64,000 bases of DNA, from NCBI GenBank assembly GCA_037176885.1, contig JAWWNJ010000050.1, positions 62,001 through 126,000 on the forward strand, written 5' to 3'. The first letter of the stretch is position 1, and every line of letters begins with the position of its first letter. Below, piece after piece: positions 21,501 to 32,113 of the stretch. Source of the DNA: Favolaschia claudopus. Its lineage: Eukaryota; Basidiomycota; Agaricomycetes; Agaricales; Mycenaceae. Below the pieces are notes generated by a model. The model searched no databases. It saw only the letters and a program-made list of their open reading frames with translations, and was not told where the DNA came from. Position numbers and translations under genes: made by a program.

Positions 21501-21831
21501 GAGTTCCAGCAGGTGCGTCGTTGTCAAAATCCACTTCCATTCTATCTGACCCATCTTCATCGCTGGCAGGACCTGCGGCATCGGGCATCACAACACCCTC
21601 ATCTCCCACACCACGACCTCTATTGCCGGGCTCTACAGCCCCGAGCTCTTGGACCTCGAGCCTCAGCAGTCGCCGCCGCTGCTCAGCATAGTTTTGCTGC
21701 TGTGCAACGCGCACAGATTGTGTGGTTTGTTCACGAAGATGGCGGCGAATCTGGCGTTGTGACATATCTGCTGCGCCGCACCCGCAAGGGCATGTCTTGC
21801 CATTGTCGCGGGGCATTCTGAGAGGGGTCAC
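18558..21831 (-). CDS. Tnp2-family CACTA transposase, multi-exon
   Basis: The transposase cuts and joins the CACTA ends. Exon 1 (21267-21831) has a CPCGC zinc-binding start, MSQRQIRRHL and an acidic linker. A GTGTGT...AAG intron leads in phase to exon 2 (19681-21208), which reads HKLTEDEMKAIRAHNYKVDT and contains the Tnp2 hallmarks ASTDGFCPF, ILYNLPPEIRTWF, GHNGISPCRACQ and FPDSFPHDLMHLIENI. A GTAAAT...CTAG intron leads to exon 3 (19327-19633) with FYYQHKEERLCA, HALLHIAQNLRSMGPLWCYW and FVMERFCGSLV, the DUF4218-like part. Exon 4 is about 19025-19275 (YPRRFASIDDAL) and the C-terminal exon (about 18558-18990) has YELLVDKNENFPNLPV and FVLPLPPN-like sequence. The last intron border could not be phased. 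Start alternatives are 21831 and 21816. No disruption is seen in exons 1 to 3, so it may be active. Confidence 0.85.
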
Positions 21832-22006
21832 AGGTGAGGGCGAGCGAGGCTCAGCGAGCTAGGTACTCATAACGTCACGCGGAGCTCGGCAGCCGACTTT
21901 CGGGGATGCGGGCACCACAGCGTCATCGTTGCTCCACCCGCCCCACAACGCATATAAAACCGTTGAGTCGTGTTTCGTTATACACTATTCCTTCCCCCTC
22001 ACACTC

Positions 22007-22790
22007 ATGCCGTCCTCAGCGAACAAAGAAAACCATCGCTCGGGGTCAACACGCCAGCGCAAACTTACATCAAAGCTTCGACAGACTCGGGAGGCTCAGC
22101 GCTCCGCTCAGTTGGACCAGGCGGCACGAAAGCAACGCAAGGCACGTAGGAAGGTGCTCAAAGCACGCCAGGCAGAGGATGCCTTGACGGTGGAGCACCC
22201 TGACGACTCGGATGAAGTCCGGGCCTACTCGTTCCCTTCCCACCATTCCTCGACCTCGACAGCTGTCCCAGTTGACAATCCGGGAGCTACGTCGCATACT
22301 CGGGATGGATGGCGCAACTGCCGATGCAAAATGGAATGATCTTCGAGTGCGTCTTGTATTTTCTTAAAGTCTTTCCTCTGCTAATCCTTACGTTCTCTAG
22401 AAACAAACTCGGCGCTTCATGGATGCCGGCCTCTTGCGTCTCGACCTAGGCTGGAAAGATCAGAACCCTCGGCAACTCCTCAAAGTTTACGATGCGGCGA
22501 GTCAATTCTGTATTCTATCTCATCGGTACCGGTATCTTATCAGGAGACAGATAGAGGATATCTTTGAGCCTCTCAAGCGTTGCTCCAATCACTGGGCCAC
22601 GGAGTTCATTGTACACGACTCATTCAGCTCTCAGAAGGCCTATGAAAACTGCAAGGATAAAGAGGGTACGTATCGTTACCGCACTCGGCAGAATCGACGC
22701 GATCGTCCGTCGTGGGACAACAACGATGATGACGACGACGACGACACCACCAATCACGGCCGCGGGCTCGGTCCGCTTGTATCATGTTAG
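22007..22790 (+). CDS. Second, divergent gene of the CACTA element
   Basis: A likely start is MPSSANKENHRSGSTRQRKL (22007), a basic, coiled-coil-like N-terminus (TREAQRSAQLDQAARKQRKA). The first frame stops at 22337-22339. A downstream exon from about 22400 (after TTCTCTAG) reads KVYDAASQFCILSHRYRYLI, RRQIEDIFEPLKRC and WATEFIVHDSFSSQKAY, then an Arg/Asp-rich tail. The exact splice phase between the two is unresolved, and a third exon may lie near 22840-22890. I do not recognise a family. The position, divergent from tnp2 and inside the same termini, suggests an accessory DNA-binding factor comparable in role to TnpA, by analogy only. Confidence 0.5.
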
Positions 22791-23322
22791 TTTTTTTTCT
22801 AGCCGTATTGACTGGGACCACAAGCTGATCACTGGCAGCTCAATCGAGCTCACGAGAGCCGTCGCCCCAGCCCCCGCAATCACCTGAAGTGCCCGAAGAC
22901 GATGATGGTTAGTTCCATTAACTCACCGCTGTCTGTGCTGACTTCTTTAACGGACAATGATGGACTTGAGCCGTTGCCATCTTAAAACAAAATATTTTGT
23001 ACACCCGTATTGTAGTTCCTTTGAATTCAGCTCAAATTTCGCTCGAACATGGCGTGAAACTGTGCTCAAATGGGGTGACATTCAATCTTTTATCATACGA
23101 GTCTCGTCACATTTTGTCAAACCTTTCAATTGTAAATGCCGTGAAATTCACCCCAGAACCTACCGCGAAAGGGGACATATATCCCGTGAACGGTGGTCGC
23201 GGGTTTTGAGGGCGAAATTCACGTTGTGTACGTGAAATTCACGACTAATTGACCCGAAAGTCGGGTCTGAATGGCGTGAAAAAGCCCCGTGAAATTCGCG
23301 GGGTCCGGGGCTCACAGTGCAT

Positions 23323-23572
23323 TGAATGGCTAATGGCTACGCAAGTGCCCGAATTCCGGCGTATTGACAAAAGCTACCCCCGGTCTGAGCATCCAATTTT
23401 CATTCCAAATAAGTAAATTCGCACTACAAGGTATGGAACGGAGGAGTTTTACTGAAGTCCGCCGAAAAAGGCAATGTCATGTGATGTTCGTCGAGGGTGG
23501 ATGGGGTGTACCTCTTCTTGACTTCGACATAAAAGTTTAGCCCATCAAACTTTCCTAATACGGAAATCGGTA
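23323..23572. other. Spacer between CACTA and mariner-type elements
   Basis: About 250 bp with no recognised gene or repeat. Confidence 0.35.
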
Positions 23573-23851
23573 GCCATTCCAGCTATTTTGGAAACGATAG
23601 ACAGTTTCGATTTTTTAGCTGAGTTCGGGCCGAGCCGCCGAGACGAGGTCGTAACTAGTGCCAAATTTAGAATAACCTTTTCTGCTAATACCTCCTCGAC
23701 AACGACCATCTAGTACGGTTACAGCGTCACTGGAGACTTACAGTCATGACGAGCAGGCTGACGATCGTGTGGAGCATACGCTGCGCTATATATCCTCGCT
23801 CAACGAGTCCAAGGCACCCACCTATTCTACTTTTCGACCGGTTTTGACACC

Positions 23852-25323
23852 ATGCAAAACACTATTGCACCATATCTTCTTGGCGTCGGCCCTCCCCCTG
23901 CTCTCACCGGACGACAGCTCGCAGTGGCCCAATTACAGGCCTCTCTCGACAATGGCATGTTTGACCACACCCGCGACTACGAGCAGCCTGGGGGCGACGA
24001 CGACGATTCTAGCGATGAAGATCCGTCTTATCATCAATACCGGCTTCCTCCGTTCCCTCCTCACATTGTCGAAGCCCGCCAATCTCAGTTGCCATCCACT
24101 ACAGCTCCCAGTCAAACTGCAGGTGTGTTACAGCTATTTGCGCATTCTGCAGGCTACTAATAAACTTCCAGACCGCACTACCTTCATCACAGTCAAAGTC
24201 CCTATTTATGGCGAGCCAGGAAATGGAAAGAAGCGCGCCACGGTCACCACAACCCTCGTCCTCCCCTCTGACATTCCTGCCGGCGACTTTCTATCACGCA
24301 TCACAGCTCAGATGAATGTCGACCCCACATCTGCGACGTTGGGGTGGAAAGAGTCTCAGGAGCGTCGTAAGGATCCATATCACCGTCTGTCGTCCGAGGA
24401 CGATGTTCGCGACGCCTTCCAGCAGCTTCTCAAGCTCCAGAAAAGCACACGTCGTCAGAAAGAGGTGATAATGGAAGTGGTTAACCTGGTAAGTCATCCG
24501 TTATCTATGGGTTCTTCGGCGTTGAGCACACCGTCTCTTCAGAAGGTGCAGCCTGATGGAAAGACGACAAAACAGGCCGAAAAACCCCCCGAGACCGCTG
24601 TTACCGCCACCGAGGTACAGCAGATTCAAAACCATCTCAAGTGCGCGGAACATCCTGGCAAAAATCGGTGGTGCTACGTGATGGGCCCGAAATCTAAGTA
24701 CCCCGGCAAGCACGTCGAGATTGGAATAGATGTTATTAATTTGTGGGCTTGGTACATGGTGCGTGACGTGGAATTCCTGTTTCTCTTTTACACTGCTGAC
24801 TTCTGTCTTCAGCACGATGGCACCGTAGATCTGGAACATCCTCCCAAAGTCCTCAAGCTTGACGAGCTTGCAGAGCGTGGCCGTGCTCGCGAGGAGCGCA
24901 CTCGTAACCGCGGGCAAAATACCATGCCCCCCCATCCATCTCCATCTTGGCAACTCCGAGTCCGGTGATACCATCCTTCGCGATGGCAATGGCGTCAAAC
25001 GTCGACGTGAGGACGAGTCATCAGATGAATCTGATGAAGACGAGGACGTCCTCCTTGTCTCCGACGTGCTGCGTGCTCTGGATGAAAAGTACCCAGCTCT
25101 CAACTACTTCCAATATGCTGACAGCCTTGGGGAACAAGGCATTGTCTACGCCAACAGCATCGCCGACTTCGATACCAAGTTCTACAAAACCGACGTTGGG
25201 ATGGCAGCCGGTGCCGTGGGTAACTTTGTGCGCAAGGCAAGTAAGATGGTCGCCGCCGCTAAGAAACGCAAGGGGAAGAAGCGGGCGAGGGTAGTGGGGG
25301 ATGAAAGCGACAAGGAGAACTGA
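23852..25323 (+). CDS. Unknown gene carried by the mariner-type element, one frameshift
   Basis: Exon 1 (23852-24122) encodes MQNTIAPYLLGVGPPPALTG and an acidic GGDDDDSSDED patch. An intron 24123-24171 joins in phase to TTFITVKVPIYGEP (24172-24488), with WKESQERRKDPYHRLSSEDD. Introns at 24489-24542 and 24759-24812 separate KVQPDGKTTKQ...CAEHPGKNRWCYVMGP...HVEIGIDVINLWAWYM (24543-24758) and HDGTVDLEHPPKVLKLDELA. In the last exon a run of seven C at about 24926-24932 breaks the frame by one base. The continuation reads HLHLGNSESGDTILRDGNG, VKRRREDESSDESDEDED and ends KKRKGKKRARVVGDESDKEN at 25323. The Cys/His/Trp block (CAEHPGKNRWCY) looks like a small metal-binding or SMYD-like fold, but this is a guess. 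The basic C-terminus suggests nuclear location. I do not recognise the family. The location inside transposon arms suggests an accessory transposition function. Confidence 0.6.
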
Positions 25324-25462
25324 TTTATTTCGCGCTGTGTATGTTATCGCCTCTGCTGAAAATACTGTATCGCTACTAGTGTTCTGTATATTTGTATAGT
25401 CATATTGTTTATATAATTTCTTGGTGTCCTACTCGTGTATTGACAACTACTGATACAACAAC

Positions 25463-26648
25463 CTATACAACGTATCCGCAATCCCTAAACCATCCTTCAA
25501 TGTTCTCTGGGGTCATTGTCTCATGAGCAGCTTCCCACAAAGTTGCAATGGGGTCACAACCATCACGCCCTTCCATCGAGCTGAGAACATCGTCCCGGTT
25601 GCGTCGGATCCAGTATTTCATGCATGAAAACCCTTCTTCGCATGATTGAAGTCGGGAGAATATGGTGACAGATAAATCAGTCGGCGCCCGCTGCAAATCA
25701 AATTCAGTGAGTTGGCAATCAATAGGATATATGTATGCTACGCACCGTCCCTCGACCATCTCACGAATCCCATCAAAGTGATGAACACTTGCGTTGTCCA
25801 TGACGAGAACGGAGTTGTCCTGCGGAAAGGGATTCATGCGGTCAAGGAGAATATCGAGATAGTTGCGGAACTCTACGGCGGTCCAGGATCGAGTCAACAC
25901 ATCGAAGTGAAGTATGCCATCGAGGCAAATTGCCGGAAGAACAGAATAACTATACATATCAGCAGGCACGTAGCGCTGGCAAGAGCAGAAACACATACCG
26001 GATGCCTCGGACAAAAAAATCATGCCGCCGTGCTCGCATTCCAATGGGCGCCCATGCCATCTGCCTCCGCGTTGTATGTCGATTGCAAGCTGCTTCGTCT
26101 AGGAAAACCAGTCTTCGAGGTGGGTGTTGTCCAACTTCACATTGAAACCCAAGCCGTTTGTTTTCCTCAGCTTCGAGTGCAGTTCGAGATATCTAAGGAT
26201 ATACTCATGTCAGCGGCACGAAACTCCCAGCAATTTTACTTACATGAACCCGAACATAACCCATTCGCAAAAGGGCGTCACGGATGGTGGTTTTAGCGAC
26301 GTCGAGTCCCGTGGCTTCGTACAAACATTCCTGTAGCTCGAAAAGATAGATGTCGGGGGTTCTCGCAACAAGACCCTCAAGATACTTCTCAAAGGGTCAA
26401 ATACGAAGGGTATTGAGAAGATTACAGACCGCGACATCAAAAGATGTAAGAATGCGGGGTCGTCCAAGCTGCAGAGGAATTCGGACGTGGTCCCCAGTGG
26501 TCCGCCACGTTCGGATGATGCGGTAAATGGTTCGCTCGCTGATGTCGGTAGCTGCAGCAATGTCTGGGACAGACATATGGGCCGACATTGTGGTGATGAG
26601 CTGTTTCTGCTCCTTAGGTATGTGGCGGCGGTTTCCTCGTCGTATCAT
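25463..26648 (-). pseudogene. Tc1/mariner-superfamily DDE transposase, frameshifted
   Basis: The N-terminus (26397-26648) is a helix-turn-helix: IPKEQKQLITTMSAHMSVPD and IAAATDISERTIYRIIRTWR. The following exon region reads YEATGLDVAKTTIRDALLRM. The catalytic core includes RLVFLDEAACNRHTTRR (first D), an intron GTATGT...TATAG, then SVLPAICLDGILHFDVLTRS, VLVMDNASVHHFDG (second D), an intron GTGCGT...TGCAG, and RRLIYLSPYSPDFN. Immediately after PDFN, where NP.E with the third acidic residue is expected, one base is missing and the frame moves to EEGFSCMKYWIRRNRD. The protein would cut and paste the element. The frameshift in the last catalytic motif makes this copy inactive unless it is a sequence error. 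Confidence 0.8.
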
Positions 26649-26806
26649 GGTGAGAGTGAGGAGAGTATACTGTGTATTGGCGGGGAACGCTCGTCGTCAT
26701 GATGGAGCTGAGTTGTAGCTAAAAATAATTATATGACAGGTCTGCCGGGAGTTGCCGAACTCAGCTCGAAAATCGAAAATGTCTATCGTTTCCAAAATAG
26801 CTGTCA

Positions 26807-27330
26807 ATGGCTCCAATGGCTCATCGCAAACCCTCTATTGCGGCGGAATGGGCTAGAACGGATGAAGCGACGTTTGAGAGCTCCAAGACTGAACTCATTC
26901 ACCACACCCCTGGCCGCACCGATTTGTCCCGATATGTTGTCGTTTTCGATGGAGTCGTGATACATCCTGCAGAGGTTGTCAAGTGGGTGGGGGTATGGAT
27001 TGATCCAAACTAACGGGTGAGGTGCATATTAAATACCGCTCCGCGTCAGCAGCGAGATCACTCAACGCTGCTATCGCCCTCACTCACGCCGTTTGGGGAC
27101 TGAAACCACTGATGGTCCGAGACCTTGCGCGTGCGGTCGTTCTCCCTCGTGCAGATTATGGGGTCAACTCCTTCTTCCCCGTTCCCGAGAAGGCGCTAAA
27201 ACCGCTCGAGAATATTAACAAGTGCGTCGCGCGTTGCATTACTGGCGGTTACCGTAACGCATCTCGCGATGCTCTCGAGAAAGAAGCAGGGTTACTCCCA
27301 GCACCTCTCATCGTCAACAAACGTAAGCAC
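26807..27330 (+). pseudogene. Non-LTR (LINE) reverse transcriptase C-terminal remnant
   Basis: Two frames join across one lost base at about 27007-27012. The first has AEWARTDEATFESSKTELIH, DLSRYVVVFDGVVIHP and VKWVGVWIDPN; the second has LTGEVHIKYRSASAARSLNA, LPRADYGVNSFFPVPEK and INKCVARCITGGYRNASRDA. These match the thumb and connection of fungal LINE ORF2, between the RT and RNase H domains (YLGVWID, LP..DYG). The RT core, endonuclease and RNase H are absent. The fragment starts at the right arm of the mariner-type element, so that element probably inserted into it. Confidence 0.75.
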
Positions 27331-28580
27331 AAACGAACGAGCACCACTCCATCAAAACCCGTATATTGTTTCCAAAACGGAGCATTGTCTTGGCACGAAG
27401 TTAACGCGTTCCGAAAGACGCGGAGGATCACGGATTTCCAAAACGGATTGAATGTTACATAAGCATCAGTATTAATGCAGTATTCGCCCACAGCACCAGT
27501 ATTTAGCCTTTAAAAACATGTTGGGTATGTGGACAATGGTCCACATAGGAGGGGAAGCTTGCTTCAGTCCGTACATGCAATTTACTGAATTACATACTAC
27601 ATAGTACAGAGTAAGTATGGTAGCGGACCGAACTTCGTGACAAGTCAGATACCTAATTTGGAAATTGTTACTGTGCACTCACTTTTTACCCAGTGGGGTT
27701 GAAACTGTGCAGAAATCACTATAAGAAGGAAGACTAGAGATCCCCTGTCAGAACCATTACCTTGCTTCAACTAACAAGCATGCTGTAATACTGCATAGCC
27801 TTGAGTCATAAGTCAGCTAGTGACTTAGTCCAACATGTTTGGATCCGGTCCCAAATTAACGGACTGGTAGCTCAGTTGGTAGAGCCACCACTATATATGC
27901 GGGAGGTCTCGAGTTCGATCCTCGACCAGTGCATTCTTGCTTTTACACACTTTCAATAACCTCCGCGGTTTTGAGATCCCCCGGGTCAAAAGTCTCAAAA
28001 TTCACAAAATTTCTTGGTTCGCGCTTTTGGTTCGGGCCGAGACATAGCCGGTGGCTGTACGATTCCATCAGCACATCAAATGTCTGCCGCACCATTGAAC
28101 CTTGACCAAATCTCAATCAAAACCGAGAAATTCTTGTTATGGATGTTTGCTAGGTCAGAGGTTTAAGCCAACGGTGGGGTTTTGGGTCCCAAAAGGTCGA
28201 AAAAATCACAAAATTTCTCGGCCGGCAGCTGCCGACAGGTGCCGGGATACCATATATGGCAATTTTGATGTGATTGCCGCTCGGTGAACAAGTTGTCGGG
28301 TGAACTTTGAGGGTAACGCGTAACGGCCCGTGAACCATTCGTCGAAACGATACAGTAGTCGAGGTCGCCAACGCGGAAAGCTTTCCCACTATGCTCTGGG
28401 TGCGTTAGAATCCAGCTAGAGTATAGACTGCCTGCAACCCGGGCAACTTTACTTGTCTCCGACGTCAATGACCTGGAGGCGGCCTTGTCAGATCCAGCCA
28501 CATTTCCAGATCTCACCATCCCCTCTGTTCCGGGTATCTGACTATTATGAGTGTTCGAAGTTGCTGGGAGAGGGAGCCTT
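27331..28580. other. Stretch without a protein gene
   Basis: It contains a 50-bp block around TGGGTATGTGGACAATGGTC (27518-27567) that recurs at about 53957-54010, and a tRNA-like sequence (27868-27942). Two short related blocks with AAAATTTCT[TC]GG follow at about 28005 and 28215. Nothing else was recognised. Confidence 0.4.
27868..27942 (+). tRNA. tRNA-like sequence, probably a pseudogene or SINE head
   Basis: GGACTGGTAGCTCAGTTGGT gives an acceptor strand and a good D arm (GCTC/GAGC, A box). TCGAG-TTCGATC-CTCGA is a perfect T arm with B box, and CCAGTGC pairs with the 5' strand at six of seven positions. The anticodon arm between them (ACCAC...GCGGG, loop TATATAT) pairs poorly and lacks U33. 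No isotype is assigned. The acceptor and T arm fit a real tRNA, while the anticodon arm argues for a decayed copy or a SINE head. Confidence 0.4.
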
Positions 28581-30233
28581 TGTCGCAAATTTATTTATTT
28601 TGTTGTCGGGCCCGATCGTACCCGATCGGTTGTTATCGGGAGCTTTCGGGCCATCGGCCTGACACCTACCCTATAGGGAGGACTCGGGCGCAATCAGGCA
28701 CGATTGCGCCCGATGGCCCGACAGCCCTATAACAACCTATCGGGCACGGTCTCAGGAGCCCACAAAATAATGAAAATGTAAAAGAATTATTTGTTTCATT
28801 TGTTACCTGCTGTTGTAATGGCACTGTAGTACTGTTTCAATTTTGTAATGGATGTACTTAATGCTGTTCAGTGCTCAATTTTAAAGGGCGAGTAAATTGT
28901 TAGTAGCTGGAGTCGAACCGACGTGGAGAATCAGTAATTTGAGGGGCCTTACCACTGTCCCACGCGCGCATTAAAGAGTTGTGGAACGAACTCCAACATA
29001 TTGGGTTGGCTCCACAGCCAAGCATTGCCAAACAAATGACACTCGTCTTACGGTCGTCATGACCTCCTCGTCTCTCCAACGTCTCTCTCACTTCCCTGGC
29101 ACCCCCGCGTCCGTTCGCACGTTGCCCCTCTTCATGCGACTCTGAACCGGAAAATCCGGGTCCCTTTCCAATGAACTCGCCTGTCGCATGATCCGACTCG
29201 CATCACCTCCAAAAAATTCGTGTCCGCGCAATGTCTGCGCGCCTCTAACCGCGTTGATCCCAACTCAGACCAAGGGGACCGTTACCAGGCGAAGTGCAGT
29301 CTCGGATGACTATAAGGAGGGCAAGGAAGAGGTTTTACTGGGCTCCTGGACTACATTTAGGTGCGTCGATACACTGCTCTTCCTATTTTTCGCTTGCTGA
29401 TCCATTACGCTTACGCGCGCACGCCGTCCAATGTGCTGCCCACCCTGCAACCCACCCTAACAGAAACTGTGAGTTGGGAGTGATCTCCCCGTTGATTGAC
29501 TCGATGAGATTGAGCCCCGAATGCATCGCAGCTACTTTGGAGAGGGAGGAAATGACCAAGGAGGTAGACGGAAATTACCACCAGCTTTTTGGCAACTGCC
29601 TTCGCCAAATCAAACCAGTGGAACCATCGTCGGCGCCGGCCCCTCGAAGGAACAAGGCACTGAAGAAATGAGTGTAGCAGTATCTTTGAAATATATTTGT
29701 TTTTCCTTCCTCGTCCTCCCAAATTTTGCTGAGTTCCTGCCCGTACCATCTCGATGTTATTGCAAGCTGGCGAAGATCAGTAGCGCTGAAGATTTTGCGA
29801 CGGCAAAAAATTGCAAGGTATTTATAACATTGACTGGTTACTGCAGCAAAGCGTTGTCTTCACGCTCGTTTACATTCTGATCCTCATTCTCGTCCCCACC
29901 ACTGCCCTCGCCATTCACTGCAATTACTCGAATGAATATAAAGCACCGCAAGCAACGTCCGTTTTTTGGACAGAAGGAGTCGGCTTTTTGGAAGCAGTGA
30001 AACATTGCAGTCAAAGCTTGCAGGTAGGGCATCCAAATGTCGATTACAAGTTCACCAAATTACTTATGTTCGCGAAACACCCCATCGTACCCTATAGTGT
30101 CCTGATAGCCTCCTGATAGCCTCCCGATCGGGCACTGTCGGGCGGTTATCGGGCAATATAGGACGCCTATCGTATGCTTATTGCGCCCGATCGGGCTGTC
30201 GGGCCCGATAACAAAATAAATAAATTTGCGACA
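28581..30233. mobile_element. 1.65-kb non-autonomous element with CGGGCCCGAT clusters
   Basis: TGTCGCAAATTTATTTATTT at 28581 with TTGTCGGGCCCGATCG following is inverted at 30187-30233 (CGGGCCCGATAACAAAATAA, then ATAAATTTGCGACA), about 40 bp with two or three mismatches. Both subterminal regions (28600-28760 and 30090-30215) are dense in CCCGAT/ATCGGG words. The interior has only short unrecognised ORFs. No target duplication is certain (TTT on both sides). Confidence 0.6.
28900..28985 (-). other. tRNA-like Pol III promoter boxes, minus strand
   Basis: On the minus strand TGGGACAGTGGT matches the A-box consensus and GGTTCGACTCC matches the B box about 45 bp downstream. No acceptor stem pairing is visible, so this is more likely a SINE head or tRNA relic than a gene. 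It lies inside the 28581-30233 element. Confidence 0.35.
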
Positions 30234-31656
30234 TTTGGTATGGCAGGAGCCAAACTAATGTCGACAAGAGCCGAAAACGCTAAAGGGCAGGTTTGGGCTG
30301 CCCTCTGGATGAGCCAACCTGTAGCCCTCGATGGGTAGATGGATGTGGGATTTCAAATTGGGCAAAAATATGCCTCGGTTCTGTCGCTATACCCCGGCAA
30401 TATTGTGGTTTTGCTATTTTTCCCGACTTTGAAGTCCATATATCTCGGCATTGCAGGCACATTTTGTTGGATCTGGCGTCACGGACTTGTAGTTTAGAGT
30501 GTGACACGGCGCGACCTATAACAGGTCGTGACCGTGTGACCACGCCTCTCACCGTCTTGAATTGAATCTATTTTATTTTCGTAACATGTCACAGCGCGTT
30601 TTAGGCCATTTTCCCATCAAAATTGATCGGCAAAACGCGAAAAAATCTCCCTAAAAGGCAATTAAATCACTGATGAATGATGGCAAAAGTGAAGATGAAG
30701 TGTCACACCTCAAACCCTGAATCTACGGTCGAAATAGTACAGTATGGGCTACAGTCGGATAACATAATGAATAACGTCCGTGGACACTTCAGCCCTATGC
30801 ATTACTTACGAGCAATATGCATTTCTGCATACAGCCACACAATGTGATATCGGTGACGGCGTCACACAGTTGCTATATATGGACCACCGGCAGATGCCGA
30901 ACCATCCAAATTGGGAACTATCTTCCGGTAAGGACACACAAATACGGACAACCCTCCAAATCGGGACATGAACCGATGATGTGGTCCTTTTCCCCCCATT
31001 TTGCGCAGATATGCCAAATCGGCTCCCAACATTTTGTGCAGAAGTGTCCTGATTGCTATGAGAACCATGTCCGAACTGTGTTGCGGGGCAGGGGAAAAAG
31101 TTATATCCAAATCTTGTGTCAGGATCAGTCTTGATGTGTAAAGTTTCACACGAGTACTTGTCACTTCCAGCGGTGAATAACTTTGTCAAGTCTGAAGTTG
31201 AAGTAAAATGGTTTGATAGTACCATATACAGGATGGGTCTCTACAATATGTTGGGAGCCGATTTTGCAAATTGTTCCTTAAATCTGGGAAAAGGACCAGT
31301 TTGATGAATATCTTGTCCATTCTTCCCGATTTGGAGGGTTGTCCGTATTTGCGTGTCGTCTACCTTAAGATAGGCGTCACGCCGATCCGGCACCTGGTTA
31401 TGTAAGCCGAAACATCACGTCAACAAAATGCTTATAAGTCTGGCCACAACACCATATTGACAAATGTAAGACCACCAAATTGTAGCTAATAGGCATATCT
31501 ATGATTCGATGGCGCAGATTTGGCCAATATTTCCTTGTTGAAAAGATATAAGGTGATCTTTCCAAAAAAGGCAACCCATTATGAAAAGCTTCCAAACTCA
31601 TTTTCGACGCGTTTGAGCGCATCTTGCGAAAAATAAGGCGGAGATTTGGCGGATTA
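30234..31656. other. Repeat-rich stretch without a gene
   Basis: 30810-30900 (ACAGCCACACAATGTGATAT, CCGGCAGATGCCG) is related in reverse complement to about 43515-43605. 31364-31400 begins TTAAGATAGGCGTCACGCC, the same terminus as at 32104 and 38377. No coding region is recognised. Confidence 0.4.
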
Positions 31657-32113
31657 TGTAAGCTTACGTACACACTACACGTGATATATCCGTGACTATA
31701 GACGCGACGCGACGCGTCAAATTAGACCTTGTTTAACGCTAGCCTCTAGGAAGGTGTGATAGCTAGCAAAGTGTTATGCTCTGTTGGTTCATAAACATCC
31801 AATGTATTTCCATGAACTTAACACAAACAGAATTCAGACACGGAATTTAGGGTCAGATGTGTATGATATTGACATTCACATATATTTGAATGGTGAGCAC
31901 AACAAAGTGGGTCCAGGGCCTGAAGCCTGGTACTTGAAAGGCCTCTTGAGTCAGTAGATCTGCAAAAAAAATTCTCTGAGGTTCCGACGGACTCAAAATC
32001 GCAAAGAGAACAAGTTGATTTTTTAAACTTCCAAGATTTGGCAGGTGGCTGTGCTTAACGTAATGCTTATATAAGGGTGCCGGATTGGCGTGACGCCTAT
32101 CTTAGTACAGTAA
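31657..32113 (+). repeat. Left arm of a 7.2-kb long inverted repeat
   Basis: About 455 bp, from TGTAAGCTTACGTACACAC to GCGTGACGCCTATCTTAGTA, matches the reverse complement of 38368-38829 at roughly 90 percent by eye. It includes GACGCGACGCGACGCG and TTGTGCTCACC-type blocks. With the partial end at 31364 (inverted terminus TAAGATAGGCGTCACGCC) it may alternatively be a 740-bp element (31367-32104). Confidence 0.65.

Larger units (their letters stand above)
18392..23319. mobile_element. Full-length CACTA (Tnp2-type) transposon
   Basis: The element starts CACTGTGA and ends TCACAGTG with a 3-bp direct repeat CAT on both sides (18389-18391 and 23320-23322). The right subterminal 300 bp is crowded with CGTGAAATTCAC-type motifs (about 23040-23300), and the left end has CCCCGCGAATTTCA, the inverse of GAAATTCGCGGGG at the right. 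It carries a Tnp2 transposase gene on the minus strand and a divergent second gene on the plus strand. The shared promoter region at 21832-22006 includes CATATAAAAC. Length 4928 bp. Confidence 0.9.
23573..26812. mobile_element. Tc1/mariner-type element with two convergent genes
   Basis: GCCATT...AGCTATTTTGGAAACGATAG at 23573-23628 is repeated in reverse complement at 26757-26812, continuing through TTCGATTTT and GCTGAGTTCGG, about 55 bp with few mismatches. Between these arms lie an unknown gene on the plus strand (23852-25323) and a DDE transposase on the minus strand (25463-26648), converging. The target duplication is not clean: TA is visible at the left (before GCCATT) but not at the right. 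At its right edge it abuts a LINE remnant. Confidence 0.7.

Noticed and set aside
27868..27942. Functional tRNA gene
   Set aside because: The T and D arms are good, but the anticodon stem pairs at only about three of five positions and U33 is absent. Kept as a low-confidence tRNA-like entry without isotype.
29294..29671. 125-codon ORF inside the 28581-30233 element as its transposase
   Set aside because: No DDE, zinc-finger or other transposase motif, and no splice-consistent extension was found.
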